Shown here in pieces: positions 23,334 through 31,565 of a stretch of 36,364 nt of DNA. Position 1 is the first letter of the stretch; each line of letters starts with the position of its first letter. The stretch is from assembly GCA_947627285.1 (NCBI GenBank), contig CANQVL010000029.1:1-36364 (forward strand). Reading direction: 5' to 3'. Made by a program: the position numbers and the translations under genes. Origin of the DNA: an uncultured Oscillospiraceae bacterium (lineage in GTDB: Bacteria; Bacillota; Clostridia; Oscillospirales; Oscillospiraceae). Below the pieces are notes generated by a model. That model made no database searches. It had not been told where the DNA came from and saw only the letters and a list, made by a program, of their open reading frames with translations.

Positions 23334-25496
23334 TCACTTTAAAATTTTCATAAGCTCGCCGTTCAGCGCCTTAAGGTCCAACCCCTCCGGCGTCTCGCGG
23401 TTCAAAATGCTCTTCATCTCCAGCCCCAGCGGTATAACGCCCCGCTCCAAAACGGGACAAAGACCGGGGACGTATTTTTTGAGGACGGCATACGCCTCCG
23501 GCGAATCCATTATCTCCTGAGCTGTGTCGTTGAGGGAGTAGTAGGCGCCGGTGTCGATGTCCTCGTCCAAAAACCAGTTTTTCACCGTCTCCCCCGCGCC
23601 GGAGTTTGGGAGAATGTAGCTCTCCTCGGGCTCCGAAACCTTCTCAAAGGTCACGCTATCCTCAAAGTGCCGCCCCTCATGCTCCGCCGTGACGGTGAAT
23701 GTGGTTTTGCCCTCCGAAAGCGGCTGATTCGGGAAAACGATACGCCCGTTGCCGTCGTTTTCCGCAGTCACACCGTTCAATACGGCGGAGGGGAGATTTG
23801 TGTAAATCTTCACGTCTACGCTGTCCCGGCACCGCTTTTCAAACCGCTTCTCGCGTATATGCAAAAACGGCTCGGTCGACCATTTCGCCTTGTAGTAGTA
23901 AAACGCGTCCTTCCTTATCTCCCTGTCGTGGGTCACAAGGCCCTTGGCGTTTATGTACTTCTGCCCGCCCTCGTCCCGGCGAGAGCTGGAGAAGTCGAAC
24001 ATATTCCAGATGAAGCTGCCCCAAAGGTAGGGCTTGGAGTCGATTATGGGGTACACCGTCTCATGCCAGAGAGCCTGGAACTCCTCGGAGTAGTCCTTCA
24101 CCAGCGGATTTTCCGAATGGAACCGCAGATTGCAGTCCACACCGTATTCGCTGATGCCCAGAGCTGTTTCGGGAAGGTCCCGGTGCATATTGTCCAGAAA
24201 CGCGCCGTAGTCCCCCATTTTTCCGTAGTACCAGCCGAAATATATATTATATCCCACCATTGGCGTCAGGTGGTTGAGCCCGCTTTTGGATTTGACTGTG
24301 TTGAGATTGGCGCAGGTGACGACCCTGCCTGGGTCCAGGGTCCCGCACACATTCACAAGCCTTCTCACAGCCTCGTGGATTGGCGGCGCGTCCCGGAACA
24401 TTCCGATCTCGTTCTGCACGCCCCAGAAACATATACTTGGGCGGTGGATATTCTGCAAAATGAGCTCGGTGAGCTGGCTCACGGCGTTTTCCTGCAGTGC
24501 CGGGTCCTCGGTCATCTTCAGCATGGGTATCTCCGCCCATACCACATACCCCCGCCTGTCGCACTCGTCATATGTGTATGCCGGGTGCTGGTAGTGACTG
24601 AGCCTCAGGGCGTTGGCGCCGATCTCCTCTATGAGCTCAAAATTCCTGTCGATCTCCCTTTTCGTCACGGCGGAATACACCCCGGCGAAATCCTGATGCA
24701 CCGCCACGCCGTTTAACCTGAGGTGTTTCCCGTTGAGGAAAAAGCCCCTGTCCGGGTCCATGCGGAAAGAGCGAAAGCCTGTTTTCAGCTCCGTAATATC
24801 TGCCACATCACCGTTTACCAGCAGCTCCGCTCTCAGCGTGTACAGCGCCGGGTCACGCCTGCCGTCCCAGAGACGCGGGGAGGGGATCTGCCGCGTCTCC
24901 GGGACATTGGCAGCGCCCACGAATCGGGCTGTCTCCTGACCCTCAGGGTCAAGAAGCGTGTATCTTATAACGGCATCTCCCGTTACCGCCGTGTGGGGCT
25001 CAAGGCTCAGGATACCGTTTCCCGCCCCGTCCACCGCCGCCCTGACGATTACGCCGTCGGTGGCGTGGTAGAGGTAGTCAAAACGGTCCTCCCCGCAGGC
25101 AAGCAGGCTCACGCCCCGCGTGAGGCCGCCAAATACCGTGAAGTCCCCGGCGAGAGGCGACACGTCATTGACGGCGGAGTTATTAAGGTGAAGCTCCAGG
25201 TCGATTTTCCCGTCCTTCACGCACTCACGCGGGATCTGAAACCGCACCCGTGAATACCCGCCCTTGTGTGTTCCAATCTCCGTACCGCCCGCGTAAGCCG
25301 TCACCGTGTGGTCCGCCGCGCCGATCTCCAGTATGAGGCACGTATCATCTGGGACCTCCACCGTCTTTTTGTACACCGCCTCGCCCCGGTACTGGTCGTC
25401 GTCCTTATACCAGGTGTGGGGCAGATCCACGGTCGCCGCGGCGGAGCCGTTAAGCTTTTTAAAGCTCCAGCCCCGGTTTATTTCCATTCGTTCCAT
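23334..25496 (-). CDS. GH2 family beta-glycosidase, paralog of the left-operon enzyme
   Basis: 720 residues from the ATG at 25496; AGGGG overlapping the previous stop lies 7 nt upstream, and sequence further upstream is the neighbouring gene. The layout is the same as for the GH2 at 11096: jelly roll (LPHTWYKDD), Ig-like domain, TIM barrel and an extra C-terminal Ig/helical tail (NWFLDEDIDTGAYYSLND). The acid/base Glu363 is in VQNEIG and the nucleophile Glu450 in ISEYGVD. Enzymes of this layout act on beta-galactosides, beta-glucuronides or related sugars in the cytoplasm. Being a paralog with divergent detail, it may act on a different linkage of the same substrate class. Confidence 0.9.
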   Translation of the reverse strand: MERMEINRGWSFKKLNGSAAATVDLPHTWYKDDDQYRGEAVYKKTVEVPDDTCLILEIGAADHTVTAYAGGTEIGTHKGGYSRVRFQIPRECVKDGKIDLELHLNNSAVNDVSPLAGDFTVFGGLTRGVSLLACGEDRFDYLYHATDGVIVRAAVDGAGNGILSLEPHTAVTGDAVIRYTLLDPEGQETARFVGAANVPETRQIPSPRLWDGRRDPALYTLRAELLVNGDVADITELKTGFRSFRMDPDRGFFLNGKHLRLNGVAVHQDFAGVYSAVTKREIDRNFELIEEIGANALRLSHYQHPAYTYDECDRRGYVVWAEIPMLKMTEDPALQENAVSQLTELILQNIHRPSICFWGVQNEIGMFRDAPPIHEAVRRLVNVCGTLDPGRVVTCANLNTVKSKSGLNHLTPMVGYNIYFGWYYGKMGDYGAFLDNMHRDLPETALGISEYGVDCNLRFHSENPLVKDYSEEFQALWHETVYPIIDSKPYLWGSFIWNMFDFSSSRRDEGGQKYINAKGLVTHDREIRKDAFYYYKAKWSTEPFLHIREKRFEKRCRDSVDVKIYTNLPSAVLNGVTAENDGNGRIVFPNQPLSEGKTTFTVTAEHEGRHFEDSVTFEKVSEPEESYILPNSGAGETVKNWFLDEDIDTGAYYSLNDTAQEIMDSPEAYAVLKKYVPGLCPVLERGVIPLGLEMKSILNRETPEGLDLKALNGELMKILK

Positions 25497-25506
25497 CGCC
25501 TCACCC

Positions 25507-26142
25507 CTATTTGCAAATGTCCAGAAGCTCCGTAAAGCTCCCCATGTTCCAATCTCCCACTCCTGCTTGGGCGGCGTCGCCCACACATGCCACCTTGAAG
25601 CCTCCGGCGTGTCCCGCCTCGGCTCCCGACACGGCGTCCTCCACCACAAGGCACTCCGCCGGCTCCATTCCCAGGAATTCCGCCGCCTTCAAAAACACCT
25701 CTGGGTCGGGCTTGGAGCGTGTTATGTTGTTCCCGTCGGACACTGCGTCAAAGAAGCCCGAAAGCCCGATCTGCCCAAGAATGAAGGGCGTATTTTTACT
25801 GCTTGAGCCAATGGCAAGCTTGTAGCCGCGATTGCGCAGCTCTATAAGCGCCGCCTTTGTCTCCGGCGCAAGGTCAGCGGGGGACATATTCTTCAGGCTC
25901 TCCCGGTATATGTCGTTCTTCTCCGCGGCGAAAGCCTCCTTTTGCTCCTGGGAGAAGGGCTCGCCATGCCACTTCTCAAGGATTATCTCCAGGCTCGCCA
26001 TGCGGGACACGCCCCGAAGTCGGTTATTTATGGTGCGGTCAAACTCGATGCCCAGCCTGTCCGCCAGCTGTTTCCATGCCAGGTAGTGGTACTCGTCGGT
26101 AAAGCAGATGACCCCGTCCAGGTCAAATATAATGGCTTTCAT
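25507..26142 (-). CDS. pgmB: Beta-phosphoglucomutase
   Basis: 211 residues from the ATG at 26142, with GGAGGAG 4 nt upstream. The sequence follows the Lactococcus beta-phosphoglucomutase family closely: Asp7 and Asp9 in FDLDGV (nucleophile and acid/base), His19, the cap signature RGVSR (Arg47), the Ser run at 113-115 in IGSSSKN, Lys144 in SKPDP and Glu168/Asp169 in VVEDA. The enzyme turns beta-D-glucose-1-phosphate into glucose-6-phosphate through the 1,6-bisphosphate. Its substrate usually comes from inverting GH65 phosphorylases, but none is present in this window. Two GH3 enzymes with the His-Asp dyad are in the same operon. A related sugar phosphate cannot be excluded. Confidence 0.85.
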   Translation of the reverse strand: MKAIIFDLDGVICFTDEYHYLAWKQLADRLGIEFDRTINNRLRGVSRMASLEIILEKWHGEPFSQEQKEAFAAEKNDIYRESLKNMSPADLAPETKAALIELRNRGYKLAIGSSSKNTPFILGQIGLSGFFDAVSDGNNITRSKPDPEVFLKAAEFLGMEPAECLVVEDAVSGAEAGHAGGFKVACVGDAAQAGVGDWNMGSFTELLDICK

Positions 26143-26153
26143 AGTGCTCCTCC

Positions 26154-27071
26154 TCATTTATTTCCGTAAATCAACGCAAGCTTTGCGTATAGGTCGCTGA
26201 GTGTCATGCGAACATCCAGCGCCGTGTAGACCCGTATGGGCTTGCCTTCGGGGTCGTCCCCGTAGGTGAGGTCGGCGTTGAGCTTCGGCGCGGGCCGTGT
26301 GTACCAGTTGCCCCGAAAGCGGTTCATCAAAAGCGCCGCGACCGTTGCGTTATCCCCCAGAGTCCAGTTCTCCCCTGCCCGAATAAGAAAGTCCTGGTCA
26401 AACTCCCGTAAATTGTCCTCCTCAAGCTGTGAAAAGAGGTACTCCCCTATTCTCCCGCAGGGTCGGACATGGGCGGTAAGCTCCGCCAATGTCACCTCAA
26501 ATGCCGCGTACACATCCTGGGGAATCTGCCACACCTGGGCTGAGCTCTCAAGAAGCGTCCGCGCCGCGTCCGGGTCCTGCGCCACGTTAAATTCCGGCCT
26601 CCCCGCGGGGTATGGCCCGCCGCCGTTCCACACGGCGGTTATTTTCTCCCCAATCTCCGGCGCCGCCCTCAGCGCCGAGGCAAGGTTCGTCGCGGCGCCC
26701 AAAACAGCCACATACATCGGACGGGGGTCGTCCTTTCGGGCCTCGTCGATTATGAATTTTACCCCGTCGGAAAGCTCAGCGTCCCCGGGGCCATTTTGAC
26801 CCCGAAGGGCGGGCACGTCCTCGATTTCCATGAGCTCCAGGAGCTTTTGTATCTCCCGAAAGCTCCGCTCCATGCTGTCCCCGGTGCCCGCCTTGCCCTC
26901 AAAGTGGGCGGCGGTGACGGCCCTTATGTCCATCATGGGCGACAGGAGAAAATGGGCTATGGCGTACTGGTCGTCGGCCTCGTTTTTGGCGTCGGTATCC
27001 ACTATGACCCGTATCTTCGCCGCCTCCGGCACCGAAAAACCGAGCCGCGCAAGGAGCTCCGCCCTTTTCAT
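26154..27071 (-). CDS. Nucleoside hydrolase-like (IUNH superfamily) protein
   Basis: 305 residues from the ATG at 27071, which overlaps the upstream GH3 stop (ATGA). The N-terminal Ca2+-binding motif DTDAKNEADDQ (Asp25, Asp27, Asn30, Asp33, Asp34) is the IUNH variant of DTDPGxDD seen in divergent Firmicutes members. Later conserved phrases are LGAATNLA, NGGGPYPAG, FNVAQDPDAA and GDNATVAALL. Nucleoside hydrolases split the N-glycosidic bond of nucleosides to give ribose and base, but the divergent members found in glycan operons have no proven substrate. Here it might cleave another glycoside or ribosyl group. No signal peptide. Confidence 0.8.
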   Translation of the reverse strand: MKRAELLARLGFSVPEAAKIRVIVDTDAKNEADDQYAIAHFLLSPMMDIRAVTAAHFEGKAGTGDSMERSFREIQKLLELMEIEDVPALRGQNGPGDAELSDGVKFIIDEARKDDPRPMYVAVLGAATNLASALRAAPEIGEKITAVWNGGGPYPAGRPEFNVAQDPDAARTLLESSAQVWQIPQDVYAAFEVTLAELTAHVRPCGRIGEYLFSQLEEDNLREFDQDFLIRAGENWTLGDNATVAALLMNRFRGNWYTRPAPKLNADLTYGDDPEGKPIRVYTALDVRMTLSDLYAKLALIYGNK

Positions 27072-28816
27072 ATGTAGTCCTTCCCGCAAAGGGGATCCAC
27101 GGGGCTTTGCCCCTTAAATTCGCTCCGGCCCATGAGCTTATCCATGACGGCATTTGCTATCACCGGCGTGTTGGCGTATGCGTTTATGTACGTCTCCACC
27201 ATGGGCGCGTCAAAGAGGTGGTATGGGCAGGCGGTGGAGATCATGAGGACAGGGATCTCGCTGGTCAGCCACGGCGCGTCGTCGCCCAGACCAAATGTCA
27301 CGTTCCAGTTGAGGCGGAGCGTGGTGTTGTTGGAGGCGTTCTGCATATTGCAGACGTAGACATACAGGTCATAGCTGCGCTTCATCTCCTCCACGCTCCG
27401 GTACATCTCATAGAGCATCGCCCGCTTTTCCGGGGAGGGGTTGGGATCTGAAAAATCCGCCGGCTCGATGGTGGTCCGGCGGTCCCGGACGGTTACCTCA
27501 AACCCCTCACGCTCAAAGAGCGCCTTCCACTGCTGTACAAGCGGGTCGGAGGGGTCGGTGCTCTTCTGTATCACGTTGAGGTAGACGCGCTTGAATCTGT
27601 CCGGCGACAGCGGCAGGAGCTCCTGCGTGTCCCGAACCAGCGTAACGGACCTGTCCGCGCACTCTTGCGCCCACTTTTTGTGCTCCTCACAGCCAACGAT
27701 AGACAGCGCCTCGGGGCCCGGAACGACGGTGCCGGCGGCCTTCTTCTCAGGAAGCCGAAGTGAGACCTTTGTGGCCAAAATCCTCGTCACCGCCTCGTCA
27801 AGGCGCTCCTCGGTGACAAGCCCATTTTCCACGCCCTCCAGAAGGTAACGGTAATCCTCGTCCAGGTCCTTGTTAAACAGGATCATATCGCACCCCGCCG
27901 CGATTGCCGCGGGTACGGCGAGGCGTCTCGGCATGGCGGAGGTGAAGCCCACCATGGGCGTGGCGTCGGTGGAGATGAGGCCGTTGAAGCCCAGCTCGCC
28001 GCGCAAAAGCCCCTGCAAAATTGCGGGGTTCAGCGTGGCGGGCATAAGCGTCTCCCGCCTTGTGGCGTCGGGATTTATCTTCTTCGTCCATGCCGGCTGG
28101 GCGATGTGTCCCACCATCACGGTCTTTGCGCCCTTGTCAATGAGGGTCTTGTACACCTTCCCGTAGGTCTCCATCCACCTCTCCGCCGTCAGGGAGTTTA
28201 CGCTGGTCAAAATGTGCTGGTCCCGCTCGTCCACGCCGTCCCCGGGGAAGTGCTTTATGGACACAGCCACGTTCTCCTCGTCCGCCGCATCCATGTACCG
28301 GCTGCCACAGGCGATGACCCGCTCCACGTCGGAGCCGAAGGTCCGGGTGTTGGTGATGGGGTTGTGGAACTCCATGTCGATGTCCACGATGGGCGCGAAG
28401 GACCAGTTGAGGCCCATCGCCGCCCCTTCGGAGCAGGCCACCTTGCCCATCTTATATGCGTACTCCGGGTCGTTCGTCGCCGCCGCCGCCATGGGCGCGC
28501 CGAAACTCACGCCCTCAAAGGCAAGCCCGTTGCCGCCGCATTCGGTATTTGCCGCCAGCAGGAGCGGTATCTTCGCCATCTCCTGTATCCGCCGGTGGGT
28601 GTCCTGTATCTCCGCCGCCGCGCCGGGCCGGTACATCATTCCGCCCACGCCCAGCTCCGCCACCGTGTGGTGGAGCGAGGAGTCGTCGCTTGCGTACCCC
28701 ATGGGGCAAAATACCTGCCCCACCTTCTCCCGAAGCGTCATGGAGGATAGGGTATCCTCCACCCATTTGATCTGCCCGCCGTTTAAATTAAAGGGCCGCG
28801 CTTTTAAATCTACCAT
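27068..28816 (-). CDS. GH3 family beta-glycosidase with His-Asp dyad (second copy)
   Basis: 582 residues from the ATG at 28816 (AAGGAGG 9 nt upstream, inside the 3' end of the rhamnosidase gene). The architecture equals the GH3 at 20729: KHFPGDG at 188-194, dyad Asp199/His201 in RDQH, nucleophile Asp284 in STDATPM, C-terminal alpha/beta domain ending at CGKDYI. The N-terminus is also alike (LNGGQIKWVEDTLSSMTLREKVGQ against LTDGQVKWVEDTIDRMTLEEKIGQ), so the two genes are duplicates that have diverged. It overlaps the nucleoside hydrolase start by 4 bp, showing translational coupling. Hydrolase versus phosphorylase action is not decided by the sequence. Confidence 0.88.
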   Translation of the reverse strand: MVDLKARPFNLNGGQIKWVEDTLSSMTLREKVGQVFCPMGYASDDSSLHHTVAELGVGGMMYRPGAAAEIQDTHRRIQEMAKIPLLLAANTECGGNGLAFEGVSFGAPMAAAATNDPEYAYKMGKVACSEGAAMGLNWSFAPIVDIDMEFHNPITNTRTFGSDVERVIACGSRYMDAADEENVAVSIKHFPGDGVDERDQHILTSVNSLTAERWMETYGKVYKTLIDKGAKTVMVGHIAQPAWTKKINPDATRRETLMPATLNPAILQGLLRGELGFNGLISTDATPMVGFTSAMPRRLAVPAAIAAGCDMILFNKDLDEDYRYLLEGVENGLVTEERLDEAVTRILATKVSLRLPEKKAAGTVVPGPEALSIVGCEEHKKWAQECADRSVTLVRDTQELLPLSPDRFKRVYLNVIQKSTDPSDPLVQQWKALFEREGFEVTVRDRRTTIEPADFSDPNPSPEKRAMLYEMYRSVEEMKRSYDLYVYVCNMQNASNNTTLRLNWNVTFGLGDDAPWLTSEIPVLMISTACPYHLFDAPMVETYINAYANTPVIANAVMDKLMGRSEFKGQSPVDPLCGKDYI

Positions 28817-28820
28817 GGCG

Positions 28821-31565
28821 TTAGTCCTCCTTTTTATATTCATGCTTGAAAAGCGCATCTGTAACCTTGTCCATCTCCTCAGGTCCGAAGCCGAACCAGG
28901 GCATATCGTGGAGCTCCCTCAGTGTGAGACCCAAGCTTTCCACATCTCCGCTCTCCGCCATCGCCGCAAGGCCGAGGCTCACGCGCCTCACGGCCTCCAC
29001 CGCCGACGGGTCCGCCGCCACGTCGCCCAGCAGTGACTCCCAGGTGTAGATACAGCGGAAATCCCTCCGCGGGCGGTATACGATCTCATACTCCCCCGCC
29101 GAAAGCCTCTCCTCCTCCCTCTCCGGGAGCTTGAGGACGGCCTCACAGTCAAAGGGCACCGCCACACGCACTCTGAGCTCTCCGTTATCCTCAATATTCC
29201 AGCTCACGGCGTATTTACCGTAGGGCGATAGATATTCGCACTTCAAATGTCCGAGCCTTGCCTCAACGGTTGGCTCGATGACCGCCGCCCTATATCCCGG
29301 CTCCGACTGTCTCAAGCCAGCCAGGTGCCGGACGGCGTAATTTATAACGGAGCCGTAGGCGTAGTGGTTGAGGGAATTCATTCCGGTGCCGGAAATTGAA
29401 CCGTCGTCCAGTACGGAGTTCCACCTCTCCCATATGGTGGTGGCGCCCAGGTCAACACAGTGTAGCCAGCTGGGGAAGCCGTGGGACAGGAACATATGTA
29501 GCGCAATATCCCCCATGCCGTTCTCGGCAAGCGTCTCACACAGCAGCGGCGCTCCGGCAAAGCCGCATTTTATCCGATACCCGTCCAGCTTCAGCCTCGC
29601 TCTGAGCCCCCGTATCAGCGCCGCCTTATCCCGGTACAGCCCAAATTTCAGGGCGATTATGTACCCTGTCTGTGTCGTGACGGCAAGTCTCCCCGAGGGG
29701 GTAAAATACTCATTTAAAATGGCGTTTTTAATATTCTCCGCCAACTTATCATATTTTTCCGCGTCCTCGTCATATCCCAGGGTACGGGCGGCTCTCGCGG
29801 TCTTCACGGCGGAGGCGTAGTAGTAGACGCACCCCACGTACCCGTCCTCGGTGCCGCCCTTCATGCTCTGGTCCGTGACCCCGTCCATGGCAAGCCAGTC
29901 GCCGAAGGTGAAGTTGCAGTCGTATAGATACGTCTGCCGCCCGTGGCGCTGAGTGTCGCAACGGGTCACCCAATCCACCCAGTCGCGCATCATGGGGTAC
30001 TGCTCACGCAAAAGCCCCTCATCGGCAAAGACATCATACAGCGTGTCCGGTATGAACGTCGCCGCGTCCGCCCAAACAGCCGCCCCCTCCGGCGCGCCGC
30101 CGAAGTTCGGAAGATAAGCCGCCACAGCGCCGCCGTGCTTTACCTGGTCCGCCCGCAGGTCCCACAGGAATTTGCGGTAAAACGCCGCCGTGTCCATGAA
30201 AAAGCTCGCCGTGGGCGCGAAGACCTGTGCGTCTCCCGTCCAGCCCAGCCTCTCGTCGCGCTGAGGGCAGTCCGTGGGCATATCCACGAAGTTTGACCGA
30301 AGCCCCCAAAGTCCGTTTTCAATGAGCCGGTTTACGCCCCTGTGACCTGTGGAAAGCCGTCCCGTGCGCTCCATCTCCGAGTGGAGCACCACGCCCCGGA
30401 AGTCCTCGGCATTGAGCTCACCGGGCCACCCCTCAACCTTCACGTAACGGAAGCCCATGTAGGTGAAGGTGGGCGACACCCACTCCTCCGCCCCGCCGGA
30501 GACATACGTAAAGCGTACCTTGGCGGTTCGGTAGTTGTCGTTGTAAAAGCACCCGTTTTGCAAAATCTCCCCGTGCGTAAGCTCGATCCTGGTTCCCTTA
30601 GGGAAATTTGCGCGGAACCGGACAAAGCCCGCGAAATTTTGCCCAAAATCAAGTACCGTCTCGCCCTTTGGGGTGCGTATCACCTCCCTGACGGGAAGCT
30701 CCAGCTCCTCCGTCAACGGCGGGCTCATGCGCTCGGAAAGATTCTTGTCCAGCGCCAGGATACGCGCCGGGGCGCTCTCGCCCGAAACGCGCCTGTCAAT
30801 AGTCTCCCCGTCATAAATGTCGGAAAAGGTAATTTGTGAGGGGCGACAGCTCCAGCTTTCGTCTGAGGCGATGACCTCCTCTGTATCCCCGCTCACAACG
30901 CGGAGCTCCGCCAGCAGCGCGAAGGCGTCCCCGTACACCGCCGAGGCTCCCTCATAGCCCAGCCTGCCCTTGTACCAGCCGTTCCCAAGCCTGACCCGAA
31001 CGGTATTTTCGCCTTCCTCAAGCAGCTGCGTCACGTCATAGGCGCAGACCTGTACAGCCGTACCGTAGTCGTTGAAAAACGGCGCCAGGCGGTCATTCCC
31101 CACCCTTTTCCCGTTGATTTCCGCCTCAAAAAGCCCGAGGCCCGTGATATAGAGCCTTGCGGAACCGGGCTTTTCGGAGAGTGTAAAGCTTCTTTCAAAT
31201 TCCGGGTGGAAGTTATCCCCCGCTCGCTGTCCGATCCACCGCCCCACCCAGGGCTCGTTAAGCTTGCCCGTCTCAAAAAAGCTCTCGCTATGGGCGCTGT
31301 CTCCCAGGTCGCCGCTGACAGATACCCTTACGTAATACCGCGTCCTTGGCGTGAGCGTCAAATCAAAGGTAACGCCTGAGCAGGAAAGCCTGCCTGTCCT
31401 TTCGGCGGCAATATCCCGAAAATCCGGGTCTTTTGCGATGACGACGGAGCTTTTCGCGCTCTTTTTGCTCTCCGTCCCCTCCACGCGCCAGCTCACGGTG
31501 ACGTGGGAAAGGTCATACCCGATGGGCTCCGTAAGGCCGTTTATTTTGATCCCTGTGATTTTCAT
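28821..31565 (-). CDS. GH78 alpha-L-rhamnosidase (right operon)
   Basis: 914 residues. N-terminal Ig-like and Bac_rhamnosid_N beta-domains (SARLYITGLGLFEAEINGKRVG) lead to an (alpha/alpha)6 catalytic barrel carrying the full family motif CPQRDERLGWTGD (Asp437, Glu438) and GATTIWERWN, then a C-terminal beta-sandwich. A helical tail of about 70 residues after the sandwich (DVAADPSAVEAVRRVSLGL) is not usual for the family. The ATG overlaps the GH43 stop by TGATG, with GGAGGG 6 nt upstream. It should release terminal alpha-L-rhamnose from imported glycosides. The motif differs from the CPTRERAAW version in the left-operon copy, so the two belong to different GH78 branches. Confidence 0.9.
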   Translation of the reverse strand: MKITGIKINGLTEPIGYDLSHVTVSWRVEGTESKKSAKSSVVIAKDPDFRDIAAERTGRLSCSGVTFDLTLTPRTRYYVRVSVSGDLGDSAHSESFFETGKLNEPWVGRWIGQRAGDNFHPEFERSFTLSEKPGSARLYITGLGLFEAEINGKRVGNDRLAPFFNDYGTAVQVCAYDVTQLLEEGENTVRVRLGNGWYKGRLGYEGASAVYGDAFALLAELRVVSGDTEEVIASDESWSCRPSQITFSDIYDGETIDRRVSGESAPARILALDKNLSERMSPPLTEELELPVREVIRTPKGETVLDFGQNFAGFVRFRANFPKGTRIELTHGEILQNGCFYNDNYRTAKVRFTYVSGGAEEWVSPTFTYMGFRYVKVEGWPGELNAEDFRGVVLHSEMERTGRLSTGHRGVNRLIENGLWGLRSNFVDMPTDCPQRDERLGWTGDAQVFAPTASFFMDTAAFYRKFLWDLRADQVKHGGAVAAYLPNFGGAPEGAAVWADAATFIPDTLYDVFADEGLLREQYPMMRDWVDWVTRCDTQRHGRQTYLYDCNFTFGDWLAMDGVTDQSMKGGTEDGYVGCVYYYASAVKTARAARTLGYDEDAEKYDKLAENIKNAILNEYFTPSGRLAVTTQTGYIIALKFGLYRDKAALIRGLRARLKLDGYRIKCGFAGAPLLCETLAENGMGDIALHMFLSHGFPSWLHCVDLGATTIWERWNSVLDDGSISGTGMNSLNHYAYGSVINYAVRHLAGLRQSEPGYRAAVIEPTVEARLGHLKCEYLSPYGKYAVSWNIEDNGELRVRVAVPFDCEAVLKLPEREEERLSAGEYEIVYRPRRDFRCIYTWESLLGDVAADPSAVEAVRRVSLGLAAMAESGDVESLGLTLRELHDMPWFGFGPEEMDKVTDALFKHEYKKED

